Origin: Trichodesmium sp. jk18x7bins.61
GTDB taxonomy: Bacteria; Cyanobacteriota; Cyanobacteriia; Cyanobacteriales; Microcoleaceae
Direction: 5' to 3'
DNA: 9,814 nucleotides
NCBI GenBank assembly: GCA_022822685.1
Contig: JAJEAQ010000419.1
Location: forward strand, 1 to 9,814
Below the pieces are notes generated by a model. That model searched no databases. It was not told the DNA's origin and saw only the letters and a list, made by a program, of their open reading frames with translations. Shown here one piece after another: positions 1 to 6,028 of this stretch. The translations under genes were made by a program, and so were the position numbers. The first letter of the stretch is position 1. Every line of letters starts with the position of its first letter.

Positions 1-19
1 ACTGGAAATAGATTCTCCT

Positions 20-53
20 GTAGGTTAGGTTAGGGATAGCGTAACCCAACAAA
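20..53. repeat. Dispersed GTAGGTTGGGTT-type repeat, copy 1
   Basis: An imperfect inverted repeat: GTAGGTTAGGTTAG on the left and GTAACCCAACAA on the right. It belongs to the same group as the copies at 1379, 5603, 7864 and 8106. Elements of this pattern are scattered between genes in Nostocales genomes (family knowledge). This copy sits in the possible signal-peptide gene. Confidence 0.6.
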
Positions 54-107
54 GCCAGTGGTAGCTACCAGGAGAGTTGGTGCGATAAATTTAGATTTTG
101 TCATCAT
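30..107 (-). pseudogene. Possible secreted-protein gene start, interrupted by a dispersed repeat
   Basis: On the minus strand, tandem ATG codons at 107 and 104 open a frame reading MMTKSKFIAPTLLVATTGF. It has a basic N-terminus and then a hydrophobic stretch, like a signal peptide. It runs straight into a copy of the GTTGGGTT...CCTAAC dispersed repeat (20-53) and stops at a TAA inside that repeat (30-32). Beyond the repeat, another frame resumes with GESIS-like residues and leaves the window. I infer that the repeat landed in or just after the signal-peptide codons of a longer gene. There is no clear Shine-Dalgarno sequence. The frame is short, so chance is possible. Confidence 0.3.
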
Positions 108-362
108 TTTTTTAGTTATTCTTAACTTTGTTTAATGTTTAATACCAAATTTAAAAAAGGTAATTACAGTGTTAATCTATAGATCCCAACCAGCAGAGGA
201 GAGGATTGTAGCAATGTTTTCTGAAATTGGTATAACATTTATTTTTGTTGTAGCTTAAACTTATTAGTAATGTCATGATACCAAAGTGAAATGAAGTTGC
301 ATATGACTTCCGTGAAACGATATAACTCCTACTAAAAAACTTGATAGTAATAGATCCAGATT
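108..362. other. Non-coding leader upstream of the permease
   Basis: AT-rich, with no credible gene. A 14-codon frame (MFSEIGITFIFVVA) starts at 214 just after a GGAGAGGA stretch, but nothing else supports it. ATACCAAATTT at 142 and AAATTGGTAT near 224 form the ends of an imperfect inverted repeat. GAAGT/ACTTC arms at 293-310 surround CATATG. The permease promoter should lie here, but no clear -35/-10 pair can be picked out. Confidence 0.4.
142..233. repeat. Possible degenerate MITE with ATACCAA ends
   Basis: The left end ATACCAAATTTAAAA and the right end, read on the opposite strand as ATACCAATTTCAG, are similar inverted ends about 92 bp apart. No target duplication could be assigned with confidence. 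Two other ATACCAA/TTGGTAT motifs lie nearby, so a chance pairing in AT-rich DNA is possible. Confidence 0.25.
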
Positions 363-1244
363 ATGACAAGTAGATTTTCACCAATCAAATTTTTCAACCT
401 ATCTAGTAAATCCACTATTTCAATGCAGATGATGTGGGTAGGTTTAACAATTACAGTTTTATTGATTTTAATTGCCATTTTATCACCATTTTTAGAAAAT
501 TTACGCTTACTTCAAACCCCCACAGAATTTCTTAGTAATCCGATTCATCAATCACCTTCTTTTGAACATTGGTTTGGCACAAATCGTCAAGGTTACGATG
601 TTTTTTCCCGCACTTTATTTGGGGTACAAGTAGCTTTGAAAGTAGTAATTTTAGCCACAGCATTAAGTTTGATTCTTGGTGTTCCATTGGGAATGATCAG
701 TGGTTATCTAGGAGGTAGGATTGATAAAATTTTAATATTTTTTATGGATACTGTTTATACTTTGCCTGGGTTATTACTTTCAATTACTTTAGCTTTTGTT
801 GTGGGTAGAGGAATATTAAATGCAGCGATCGCTCTGAGTATTGCTTACATTCCCCAGTATTATCGAGTAGTTCGTAACCATACGGTTAGCGTTAAAACTG
901 AATTATTTATTGAGGCAGCCAGAGCAATGGGTGCTAATACTTGGACAGTCTTAACTCGTTATTTATTTCTTAATGTGATTCAAAGTGTACCTGTGTTGCT
1001 TGCTCTTAATGCTGCAGATGCAGTTTTAGTATTAGGAGGGCTAGGATTTTTAGGCTTAGGATTACCTCCAGAAACTGCTGAATGGGGAAATGATTTAAGG
1101 TTAGCTTTAGATGCCTTACCAACAGGTATTTGGTGGACTGCTTTTTTTCCTGGTTGTGCTTTAACTCTAATGGTTGTGGGCTTATCTTTATTAGGTGAAG
1201 GATTGAATGAGTTTGTTAATCCTAAATTGAGAAATCAAAAGTAA
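363..1244 (+). CDS. ABC transporter permease, DppC/OppC (BPD_transp_1) family
   Basis: A 293-residue inner-membrane subunit of an ABC importer of the peptide/nickel class. It would form the channel with a DppB-type partner and take energy from DppD/DppF-type ATPases. Visible features are a first membrane helix at about residues 24-42, the conserved HWFGTNRQGYDVFSR segment at 69-83 that is typical of DppC-type proteins, further helices at about 90-115, 123-150, 206-233 and 257-279, and the EAA cytoplasmic loop starting EAARAMGA (184-191) that contacts the ATPase. The C-terminus (LNEFVNPKLR) is also typical, and the length matches the family. ATG at 363 leaves a normal 20-residue cytoplasmic tail; ATG 423, 429 or 432 are alternatives, and no Shine-Dalgarno sequence decides between them. 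No DppB, binding-protein or ATPase gene is nearby, so partners must be encoded elsewhere. The substrate cannot be told from the sequence. Confidence 0.93.
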   Translation: MTSRFSPIKFFNLSSKSTISMQMMWVGLTITVLLILIAILSPFLENLRLLQTPTEFLSNPIHQSPSFEHWFGTNRQGYDVFSRTLFGVQVALKVVILATALSLILGVPLGMISGYLGGRIDKILIFFMDTVYTLPGLLLSITLAFVVGRGILNAAIALSIAYIPQYYRVVRNHTVSVKTELFIEAARAMGANTWTVLTRYLFLNVIQSVPVLLALNAADAVLVLGGLGFLGLGLPPETAEWGNDLRLALDALPTGIWWTAFFPGCALTLMVVGLSLLGEGLNEFVNPKLRNQK

Positions 1245-1288
1245 AGCGAAAAACCTCATTTCTCTTCACTCTCTGACAAGTTAAAAGG

Positions 1289-1332
1289 CACTCATACAAA
1301 AGTACTTTTAATAGGACTTTGAGTGTTTTGTT
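1289..1332 (+). terminator. Possible terminator of the permease gene
   Basis: Starting 45 bases after the permease stop, CACTC and AAAAGT (1289-1303) can pair with ACTTTGAGTG (1316-1325), with a small bulge, followed by TTTTGTT. The stem is AT-rich and therefore weak. A related GCTTTGAGTATTTTGG sequence recurs near 1627, so this may instead be part of the local repeat. Confidence 0.35.
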
Positions 1333-1378
1333 ACTGGTTAATTAGAAACTATTTGTCAAACTGAGATTAAATTCTTGC

Positions 1379-1457
1379 GTAGGATGAGTTAGGGGTCGAT
1401 ATTTCTTCATAATCACCAGAATTTTAGTTGTCCGCCGTAACCCACCATAACTCAACA
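1379..1457. repeat. Dispersed repeat, long degenerate copy 2
   Basis: GTAGGATGAGTTAGG at the left and CGTAACCCACCATAACTCAACA at the right resemble the two halves of the dispersed AACCCAACA repeat, but about 45 bases of other DNA separate them. The remainder of 1245-1493 holds no gene that I can see. Confidence 0.4.
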
Positions 1458-1493
1458 CTCTAGCTATCTTAATATTTACTTTACAAACAGTCT

Positions 1494-1573
1494 CTAATCC
1501 CTAACTAAATTGAAAAAAATCATCAGTCATAATTACAGATAAAATAGCTCCAATAGTAACCCAAGTGATCGCC
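1494..1573. repeat. 80-bp direct repeat, copy A
   Basis: Matches 1749-1828 at 76 of 80 positions without gaps, at an offset of exactly 255 bases. On the minus strand both copies encode the same C-terminal peptide ending IGAILSVIMTDDFFQFS-stop. The repeat is therefore the duplicated 3' end of the membrane-protein gene. Confidence 0.9.
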
Positions 1574-1748
1574 TCCCTTGTCACTCAAAAGTAAAAGTTA
1601 AAAGGTAAAAATATTTTTTTAGTAAGGCTTTGAGTATTTTGGCTGTGCTGCCAAGGGAGAAAATTGATATTACCATCGACCAAAATTACTCCAAATTGAG
1701 CTAATACTAGCACCAGCTATGACTCCTCTAGACAAAATAACTTGACTG
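1505..1748 (-). pseudogene. Shattered second copy of the glycine-rich membrane protein gene
   Basis: Two fragments on the minus strand look like pieces of a paralogue of the pseudogene at 1760-2554. The upstream piece (1744 to the TAA at 1670-1672) reads QVILSRGVIAGASISSIWSNF and matches the SGVLLGASFGWFWNLF part of the neighbour in spacing and residues. The downstream piece (1573-1505) reads AITWVTIGAILSVIMTDDFF and is the C-terminus, nearly identical to that of the neighbour. About 100 bases between them are unrelated AT-rich sequence. This fits a tandem duplication that later lost its middle. The C-terminal match is certain; the other piece is an inference from a short similarity. Confidence 0.6.
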
Positions 1749-1828
1749 CTAATCCCTAACTAAATTGAAAAAAATCATCAGTCATAATTACAGACAAAAT
1801 AGCTCCAATAATAACCCTAGCGATCGCC
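1749..1828. repeat. 80-bp direct repeat, copy B
   Basis: Partner of 1494-1573, with four mismatches in 80 bases. It carries the stop codon (1760-1762) and last codons of the membrane-protein pseudogene, and includes the HIP1 octamer at 1820 that copy A has lost (AGTGATCGCC). Confidence 0.9.
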
Positions 1829-2554
1829 ATCAAAAAAAACATCCCCAAATTGCTTCAACGATTACACTTCTACTATCCATTAATTCCAATGCAAAAGACA
1901 AAGGAGGAGTCATAATCAATCCACCTAATAAAATTCCCAATATTATTCCACCAATAGCACCATTACCACCACCAAATACAACAACAACTATTAACAATTG
2001 AGGCAAATTACTAGAACTAATATCAATATTTACCTGATTCCCAAAAATCAAGCAAACTGTAGCCAGTATACCTACAATTGTGCCGAAAAATGCCCACCAA
2101 ATTGCATCTAAAATTGCTTCAGACTTGCCCCAAATTCTCACACCTCCTAAAAACATTGGAGGTTTAAATAAATTCCAAAACCAACCGAAACTTGCTCCTA
2201 GAAGTACTCCTGATATATATGCCCTAGCAAAATTAGCATCCCGATTCAATATTGCTAACATAAACTCCCCTATCGCAGCACCCAGGAAAAAACACCAATA
2301 ATTCCAACTAGCAAATAATTTTTGTTAGACTCATCTTGTCTAGCCATCAGTGATTTCCAAATCGAACTAATGATAGTACACCACAAAATACCCATGAATA
2401 GTGAACTGACAATAGTGGCTAAATTTTGATTAATTCCTATAAATAAACCAGTCAAAACAGCCAAAAGCAAAATACCCTAAACAGCACCACCAATTATGTC
2501 TAAAACTATCTTGTTAACTAGATTTGTTTTATCATTAGGTAATTCTCTCATCAT
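1760..2554 (-). pseudogene. Broken glycine-rich multi-pass membrane protein, unknown family
   Basis: Reconstructs to about 264 codons from ATG 2554 (or 2551) to TAG at 1760-1762. Residues 1-25 (MMRELPNDKTNLVNKIVLDI...) end at an in-frame TAG (2477-2479), and the same frame continues as GILLLAVLTGLFIGINQN. One missing base in the A6/T6 run at 2287-2292 shifts the frame before LGAAIGEFMLAIL. A second missing base in the run at 1832-1839 shifts it again before MAIARVIIGAILSVIM. Restored, it has several glycine-rich hydrophobic segments (GIILGILLGGLIM, ISGVLLGASFGWFW) and no soluble domain. It starts five bases after the stop of the FGE relic, so the two were probably co-transcribed. I do not recognise the family. 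The 3' end was duplicated into 1494-1573. Confidence 0.75.
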
Positions 2555-2559
2555 TTTTA

Positions 2560-3062
2560 TTAATCGTTAGGAAAAATCACCCGAAACCCTAAAAAATTGT
2601 CCTGACTGTCAGGAATTAAGGCATAACGAGAGGCGCTGCGACAACGCCTCGCACCTGCATTGCCAGAGCCTCCTATTAAAACTTTATATGAATTATTTGA
2701 CTCAGATGTCCAAATTCTACCATCTGATGGTGTTAAATTATAATCATCATGCCAACTGTCAGCGCACCACTCCCAAAGATTTCCATGTAGATCATATAAA
2801 CCAAAAGCATTACTAGGAAAACTACCAACTGTTGTGGTTTGACGACGCCATATTCCTACCAGAGCTTCTGCGTAAGTATAGTTTCTATGATAATTAGCTA
2901 GATTAGCTGTAATTGTTTCATCAAAAAAAATGGTATAGTTGTATTTGCGCGACAGACATATTCCCATTCAGATTCCCTAGGTAAGCGATAGTTTCTGCCT
3001 GTTTTCTGGGAGATTCTGGCACAAAATTCATTACGCTTCGCGCTTTTAACTTCTGTGCAGCG
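2560..3062 (-). pseudogene. Truncated, frameshifted FGE/SUMF1-domain gene
   Basis: This is the C-terminal two-thirds of a formylglycine-generating-enzyme-type (SUMF1/EgtB/PvdO) domain. Intact relatives in cyanobacteria are iron- or copper-dependent oxygenase-like proteins, often of unknown substrate. The upstream frame reads EFCARISQKTGRNYRLP then ESEWEYVCRANT; after a shift in the A8 run at 2933-2940 (one more T on the coding strand restores it) it continues FFDETITANLANYHRNYTY, VGSFPSNAFGLYDLHGNLWEW and DNFLGFRVIFPND. These are the hallmark FGE blocks in order. The usual RGGSW motif has become IGGSG. The frame meets a TAG at 3066-3068, just upstream of the NUDIX gene on the other strand, and has no start, so the N-terminal part is gone. 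The stop is five bases before the membrane-protein start. Confidence 0.88.
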
Positions 3063-3111
3063 ATACTAGATAAAATTGGTATTATGATTATGACCTAGTT
3101 TTTTATGTTTT

Positions 3112-3657
3112 ATGCAAAATCAAGAACCACCAGTAATTATTAAACAACGTCTACTATACCAAGGCAGAAAATTTAAGTTTGATGTTAACCATCTCCGTCT
3201 CCCCAATGGAGTTGAAGGGGACTGGGAATGTATTCGCCATCCTGGAGGTGCTTTATGTATTCCTGTTACTTCAGATGGAAAATTAGTCCTGGTAAAACAA
3301 TATCGATTTGCTGTTCAAGGTAGGATTTTAGAATTTCCAGCAGGTACAATCGAAGAAAATGAAAATCCTGCTGATACTGTGAAACGAGAAATAGAAGAAG
3401 AAGCGGGTTATCGGGCTCATAAATGGCAAAAGTTAGGAGAATTTCCTCTCGCCCCTGGATACTCAGATGAATTTATTTATGCTTTTTTAGCAGCAGATTT
3501 AGAAAAGTTAGAAACTCCACCTGCACAAGATATTGATGAAGATATGGAAACAGTTTTAATGACATATCAAGAATTAGAAACAGCTATCTTAGATGGAGAA
3601 TTTATAGATGCTAAATCAATCTGTAGTTTATTCCTGGCTAAACCATTTTTAAAATAA
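3112..3657 (+). CDS. NUDIX hydrolase, ADP-ribose pyrophosphatase-like
   Basis: 181 residues, cytoplasmic. The perfect Nudix box runs from G78 to Y100 (G-x5-E-x7-REIEEEAGY) with E84, R92, E93, E96 and E97, the Mg2+-binding glutamates of the fold. P115, 15 residues after the box in the LAPGYSDE segment, fits the signature linked with ADP-ribose pyrophosphatases (NudF/ADPRase). The likely reaction is ADP-ribose to AMP plus ribose 5-phosphate, but other nucleoside diphosphate derivatives are possible. Length and the N-terminal beta domain (ending GDWECIRHPGGALCIPV) match the family. ATG 3112 is the only sensible start; no strong Shine-Dalgarno sequence precedes it. It diverges from the FGE relic and lies 95 bases upstream of the photolyase on the same strand, so the two may share a transcript. 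Confidence 0.93.
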   Translation: MQNQEPPVIIKQRLLYQGRKFKFDVNHLRLPNGVEGDWECIRHPGGALCIPVTSDGKLVLVKQYRFAVQGRILEFPAGTIEENENPADTVKREIEEEAGYRAHKWQKLGEFPLAPGYSDEFIYAFLAADLEKLETPPAQDIDEDMETVLMTYQELETAILDGEFIDAKSICSLFLAKPFLK

Positions 3658-3752
3658 GGAAAAAGGGGGAAGATTATGGGGATACTTTTGTCGCACTCTG
3701 TGCATCTACAAAACTCCAACCAACAACAGACACATTGATAAACTTTCAAAAA

Positions 3753-5177
3753 ATGTCTGATTTAATTCTATTTTGGCATCGGCGCGATTTACGCATTTCA
3801 GATAATATTGGACTCACACAAGCAAATCAACAAAGTGAAAAAGTAGTAGGTGTATTTTGTCTTGACCAAAATATTCTCAAACGGGATGACATTGCCCCTG
3901 CAAGAATAACTTATATGATTGGTTGTTTACAACATCTACAAAAAGGCTATCAAGAAGTAGGAAGTCAACTATTAATACTTTCGGGAAAGCCGACTGAAGC
4001 TATACCAAAATTAGCAACTTTTCTGGAGGTAAAAGTAGTATGTTGGAACCTAGATGTTGAACCTTATAGTAGGGAACGCGATCGCCAAGTTCGGGAAATC
4101 TTAGAAACAGCAAATATTCAAGTAAGAACTTCCTGGGATCAATTACTTCATTGCCCAGAAGAGATTTTTACTACTACTAGCAAAGCTTATAGTGTCTATA
4201 CCCCATTCTGGAAAACTTGGATTAGCAAGAAAAAATCTCACCCAGTCAATACTCCCCGACTCAAAGGCTTAACGGCAGAAAAATTAGAACAAATTAAACA
4301 ATTTGGAGTTATCGAATTACCGACAGCTCAAGAATTAGGATTTAATTGGGAAAATCCACTCATTCTTGAGCCTGGAGAAACTATGGCATTAGAAAAATTA
4401 AAAGAGTTTTGCCATTATCCCATCTACTCATACCAAGAACAACGTAACTTTCCCAGTGTTGATGGTACATCTCAACTCAGCCCTGCCCTCAAATTTGGTG
4501 CAATTGGTATCCGCACAGTTTGGGCTAAAACTCAAGAATTAGTGGAAAATTGTTCTAGCAATGAAGCATTTGAAAGTATTGAAACTTGGCGAAAAGAATT
4601 AGCATGGCGTGAATTTTATCAATATGTTATGTACCATTATCCTGAACTCGAAAAAGGTCCCTACCGCGAAACTGGGAAAAATTTTCCTTGGGAGAATAAT
4701 CAAGAGTATTTTCAAGCTTGGTGTGAAGGTAAAACAGGTTATCCGATTGTTGATGCTGCCATGCGCCAGTTAAATGAGACAGGTTGGATGCACAATCGTT
4801 CCCGAATGATAGTGGCCAGCTTTCTGACAAAAGATTTGATGATTAACTGGCAGTGGGGCGAAAAATATTTTATGCAGAAATTAATAGATGGTGACTTATC
4901 TGCTAATAATGGTGGTTGGCAGTGGAGTGTATCAAGTGGAATGGATGCCAAACCTTTGAGAATATTTAATCCAGCATCTCAGGCACAAAAGTATGATCCA
5001 GAAGCAGAATATATTCGGGGGTGGGTATCAGAGTTGCGTAGTGTAGATACGGAATATTTGGTTACTGGAAATATTCCTATGGATGAGCGAATAGCTGTAG
5101 GTTATCCCGCCCCTATTGTGGACCATAAAAAACGGCAACAATTATTTAAGTCTGTTTATCAGAAGCCAAAAAATTGA
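3753..5177 (+). CDS. phrB: Deoxyribodipyrimidine photolyase (class I CPD photolyase)
   Basis: Flavoprotein that uses blue or near-UV light to split cyclobutane pyrimidine dimers in DNA. I start it at ATG 3753 (MSDLILFWHRRDLR), which places the conserved N-terminus normally; the open frame extends to TTG 3735 but those six residues do not fit the family. This gives 474 residues, the usual size. An N-terminal Rossmann-like antenna domain occupies about 1-130 and the helical FAD domain about 205-470. Visible FAD and catalytic elements are TSQLSPALKFG (239-249), WRKELAWREFYQYV (279-292), YPIVDAAMRQLNETGWMHNR (330-349) and NNGGWQW (385-391). By alignment with the E. coli enzyme, W313, W366 and W389 correspond to the electron-transfer tryptophans 306, 359 and 382. 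The antenna type (8-HDF or folate) cannot be read reliably. The gene is intact, including its long A/T runs. Confidence 0.96.
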   Translation: MSDLILFWHRRDLRISDNIGLTQANQQSEKVVGVFCLDQNILKRDDIAPARITYMIGCLQHLQKGYQEVGSQLLILSGKPTEAIPKLATFLEVKVVCWNLDVEPYSRERDRQVREILETANIQVRTSWDQLLHCPEEIFTTTSKAYSVYTPFWKTWISKKKSHPVNTPRLKGLTAEKLEQIKQFGVIELPTAQELGFNWENPLILEPGETMALEKLKEFCHYPIYSYQEQRNFPSVDGTSQLSPALKFGAIGIRTVWAKTQELVENCSSNEAFESIETWRKELAWREFYQYVMYHYPELEKGPYRETGKNFPWENNQEYFQAWCEGKTGYPIVDAAMRQLNETGWMHNRSRMIVASFLTKDLMINWQWGEKYFMQKLIDGDLSANNGGWQWSVSSGMDAKPLRIFNPASQAQKYDPEAEYIRGWVSELRSVDTEYLVTGNIPMDERIAVGYPAPIVDHKKRQQLFKSVYQKPKN

Positions 5178-5220
5178 CTTGGTTGTTTACTTCTTCTTTT
5201 TTCTGACTTTGTTCCCAATA

Positions 5221-5416
5221 AAAAAAGAGTTCACCGCAACGCCGTCTTACCTCAGCTTTTGACCTGGATCACACCAGGTGGGTATCTCGGATCGAGCTTT
5301 AAGTTTCCGAGTACAAGCTCGGTATACTGCCACTCAAACATCTAGACTCCCATGTTTTTTGATTTGTAGGTCAAAAAAACATTTTTGGCAGTCACCAACG
5401 TCGCAGTAGAACCTAG
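5221..5416 (-). ncRNA. ssaA: Structured small RNA, probable 6S RNA (ssaA)
   Basis: About 196 bases on the minus strand, with no open frame. The two ends pair: GTTCTACTGCGACG near the 5' end with CGTTGCGGTGAAC at the 3' end, followed by seven T (5220-5226) that would end transcription. Inside, TTTTGACCT pairs with AGGTCAAAA, and a distal arm joins GTGG, GTAT and CGAGCTT to AAGCTCG, ATAC and CCAC. Together these make a long rod with a large internal bubble, the shape of 6S RNA, which binds RNA polymerase by mimicking an open promoter. A TATAAT lies seven bases upstream. I recall that the cyanobacterial 6S gene is often next to purK, in agreement with purK upstream here, although transposon relics now lie between. 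Folding was done by eye; another rod-like or multi-hairpin RNA is possible. Confidence 0.6.
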
Positions 5417-5421
5417 CGATC

Positions 5422-5450
5422 ATTATAGCAATTATTTTCTTTCTTTGACA
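5422..5450 (-). promoter_or_regulatory. Putative promoter of the 6S-like RNA
   Basis: On the minus strand a perfect TATAAT (5427-5422) lies about seven bases before the inferred RNA start. Seventeen bases upstream is TGTCAA (5450-5445) rather than TTGACA, so the -35 box is poor. That hexamer is the last piece of the transposon right-end relic, suggesting that the element inserted right up to the promoter. Confidence 0.45.
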
Positions 5451-5586
5451 TCCTCTCCAGCCTAAAGGCGCCCAGATTCCTACCGAACCTGAGTTCCTCG
5501 GTGGGTTGAGCCTATCGCCGACATGAAAGACGCTTCAGATTGCTATCTCTGCGAGGCGTCTGACGCTTTCCTCGGTGTGCTTCCAG
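5445..5586 (-). mobile_element. IS200/IS605-type right-end relic with tnpB tail
   Basis: Read on the minus strand, the segment ends GGAATCTGGGCGCCTTTAGG then CTGGAGAGGATGTCAA. This is the layout of the right end of IS605-type elements, where tnpB is followed by a GCCTTTAGGC-type hairpin and GGATGTCAA. Upstream, one frame reads LEAHRGKRQTPRRDSNLKRL, a stop (5512-5514), then AQPTEELRFGRNLGAFRLER, which resembles the basic tail of cyanobacterial TnpB proteins. In living elements this 3' region makes the guide (omega) RNA. No TnpB catalytic domain, TnpA or left end is present, so it is a dead fragment. The identification rests on remembered sequence patterns. Confidence 0.5.
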
Positions 5587-5602
5587 TTTTGTGTAGTTTT
5601 GT

Positions 5603-5632
5603 GTAGGTTTGGTTGAAGAATGAAACCCAACA
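5603..5632. repeat. Dispersed repeat, copy 3
   Basis: GTAGGTTTGGTTGAAGAATG followed by AAACCCAACA is a nearly canonical copy of the dispersed inverted repeat. It is immediately followed by the MITE, whose target duplication begins at its last base. Confidence 0.65.
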
Positions 5633-5733
5633 TTATCAGGACTTACGCATTTTGGGATAGTAAATTATATATATAGTGTTGCACGATAGTTTTAAATTAC
5701 TATATATAGTGCTTTGGCGTAACTCCTGATTAT
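5632..5733. mobile_element. 92-bp MITE flanked by ATTAT target duplications
   Basis: The element spans 5637-5728. Its ends are CAGGACTTACGCATTT and, on the opposite strand, CAGGAGTTACGCCAAA, giving an imperfect terminal inverted repeat (CAGGAnTTACGC). ATTAT occurs directly repeated on both sides (5632-5636 and 5729-5733), the signature of a 5-bp target-site duplication. The interior is AT-rich, with a direct repeat of AAATTA and TATATATAGTG. There is no coding capacity, so it must have been moved in trans by a full element with the same ends. Ends of the type GGACTTACGCA are familiar from cyanobacterial IS elements, but I cannot name the family. Confidence 0.75.
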
Positions 5734-5737
5734 GTAA

Positions 5738-6028
5738 TTATCCAGACTGGATATCAGCCATCGCTCTGTGATACTCCATTACGGCATTCGGAAGTTCCTG
5801 GAAATAATTATTAGAGGTATGGTAGGAGATGCCCAAGGGCAGCCGCTGTGCCTCTACAACTCGCCACCAGAGCAGTCCACTAATGTTAAAAATAAGCGCG
5901 AGGGACAAGGGACTCCATTCTAGTCTAGCTTGGGCCTCTGGCCTCGAAAGTTCACTCTTGAATGTATGACTTTTGAGAGCATTTTTATTTTTGCCAGATA
6001 TTTTCAATGTGGTGAGCGATCGCTTCAT
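5738..6028 (-). CDS. Unrecognised, GC-richer reading frame after purK
   Basis: A 96-codon frame on the minus strand whose only upstream ATG (6028) lies inside the 3' end of purK, giving a 44-base overlap. From about residue 30 the peptide is protein-like: RLEWSPLSLALIFNISGLLW, WRVVEAQRLPLGISYH, then AVMEYHRAMADIQSG. The matching DNA (5738-5935) is visibly richer in G+C than its surroundings. I do not recognise a family. It may be the C-terminal end of a foreign or transposon-borne gene fused by deletion to the purK end, or a real small downstream gene. The neighbouring MITE and IS relic favour the first view. Confidence 0.3.
   Translation of the reverse strand: MKRSLTTLKISGKNKNALKSHTFKSELSRPEAQARLEWSPLSLALIFNISGLLWWRVVEAQRLPLGISYHTSNNYFQELPNAVMEYHRAMADIQSG

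Noticed and set aside
293..310. GAAGT/ACTTC inverted repeat around CATATG as an operator
   Set aside because: The arms are only 5 bp, the spacing is arbitrary, and there is no promoter to anchor it to.
1765..2301. Open frames on the plus strand opposite the membrane-protein relic
   Set aside because: Proline- and asparagine-rich low-complexity translations that mirror the hydrophobic codons of the opposite strand; no start signals.
3083..3088. TATGAT as a -10 box for the NUDIX gene
   Set aside because: No matching -35 box at the right distance; such hexamers are common in this AT-rich DNA.
3567..3749. 60-codon cysteine-rich frame on the minus strand
   Set aside because: It overlaps the intact NUDIX 3' end and the short spacer, and has no ribosome-binding site or family resemblance.
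4627..4951. Two minus-strand frames inside the photolyase gene
   Set aside because: They are antisense shadows of a strongly conserved coding region.
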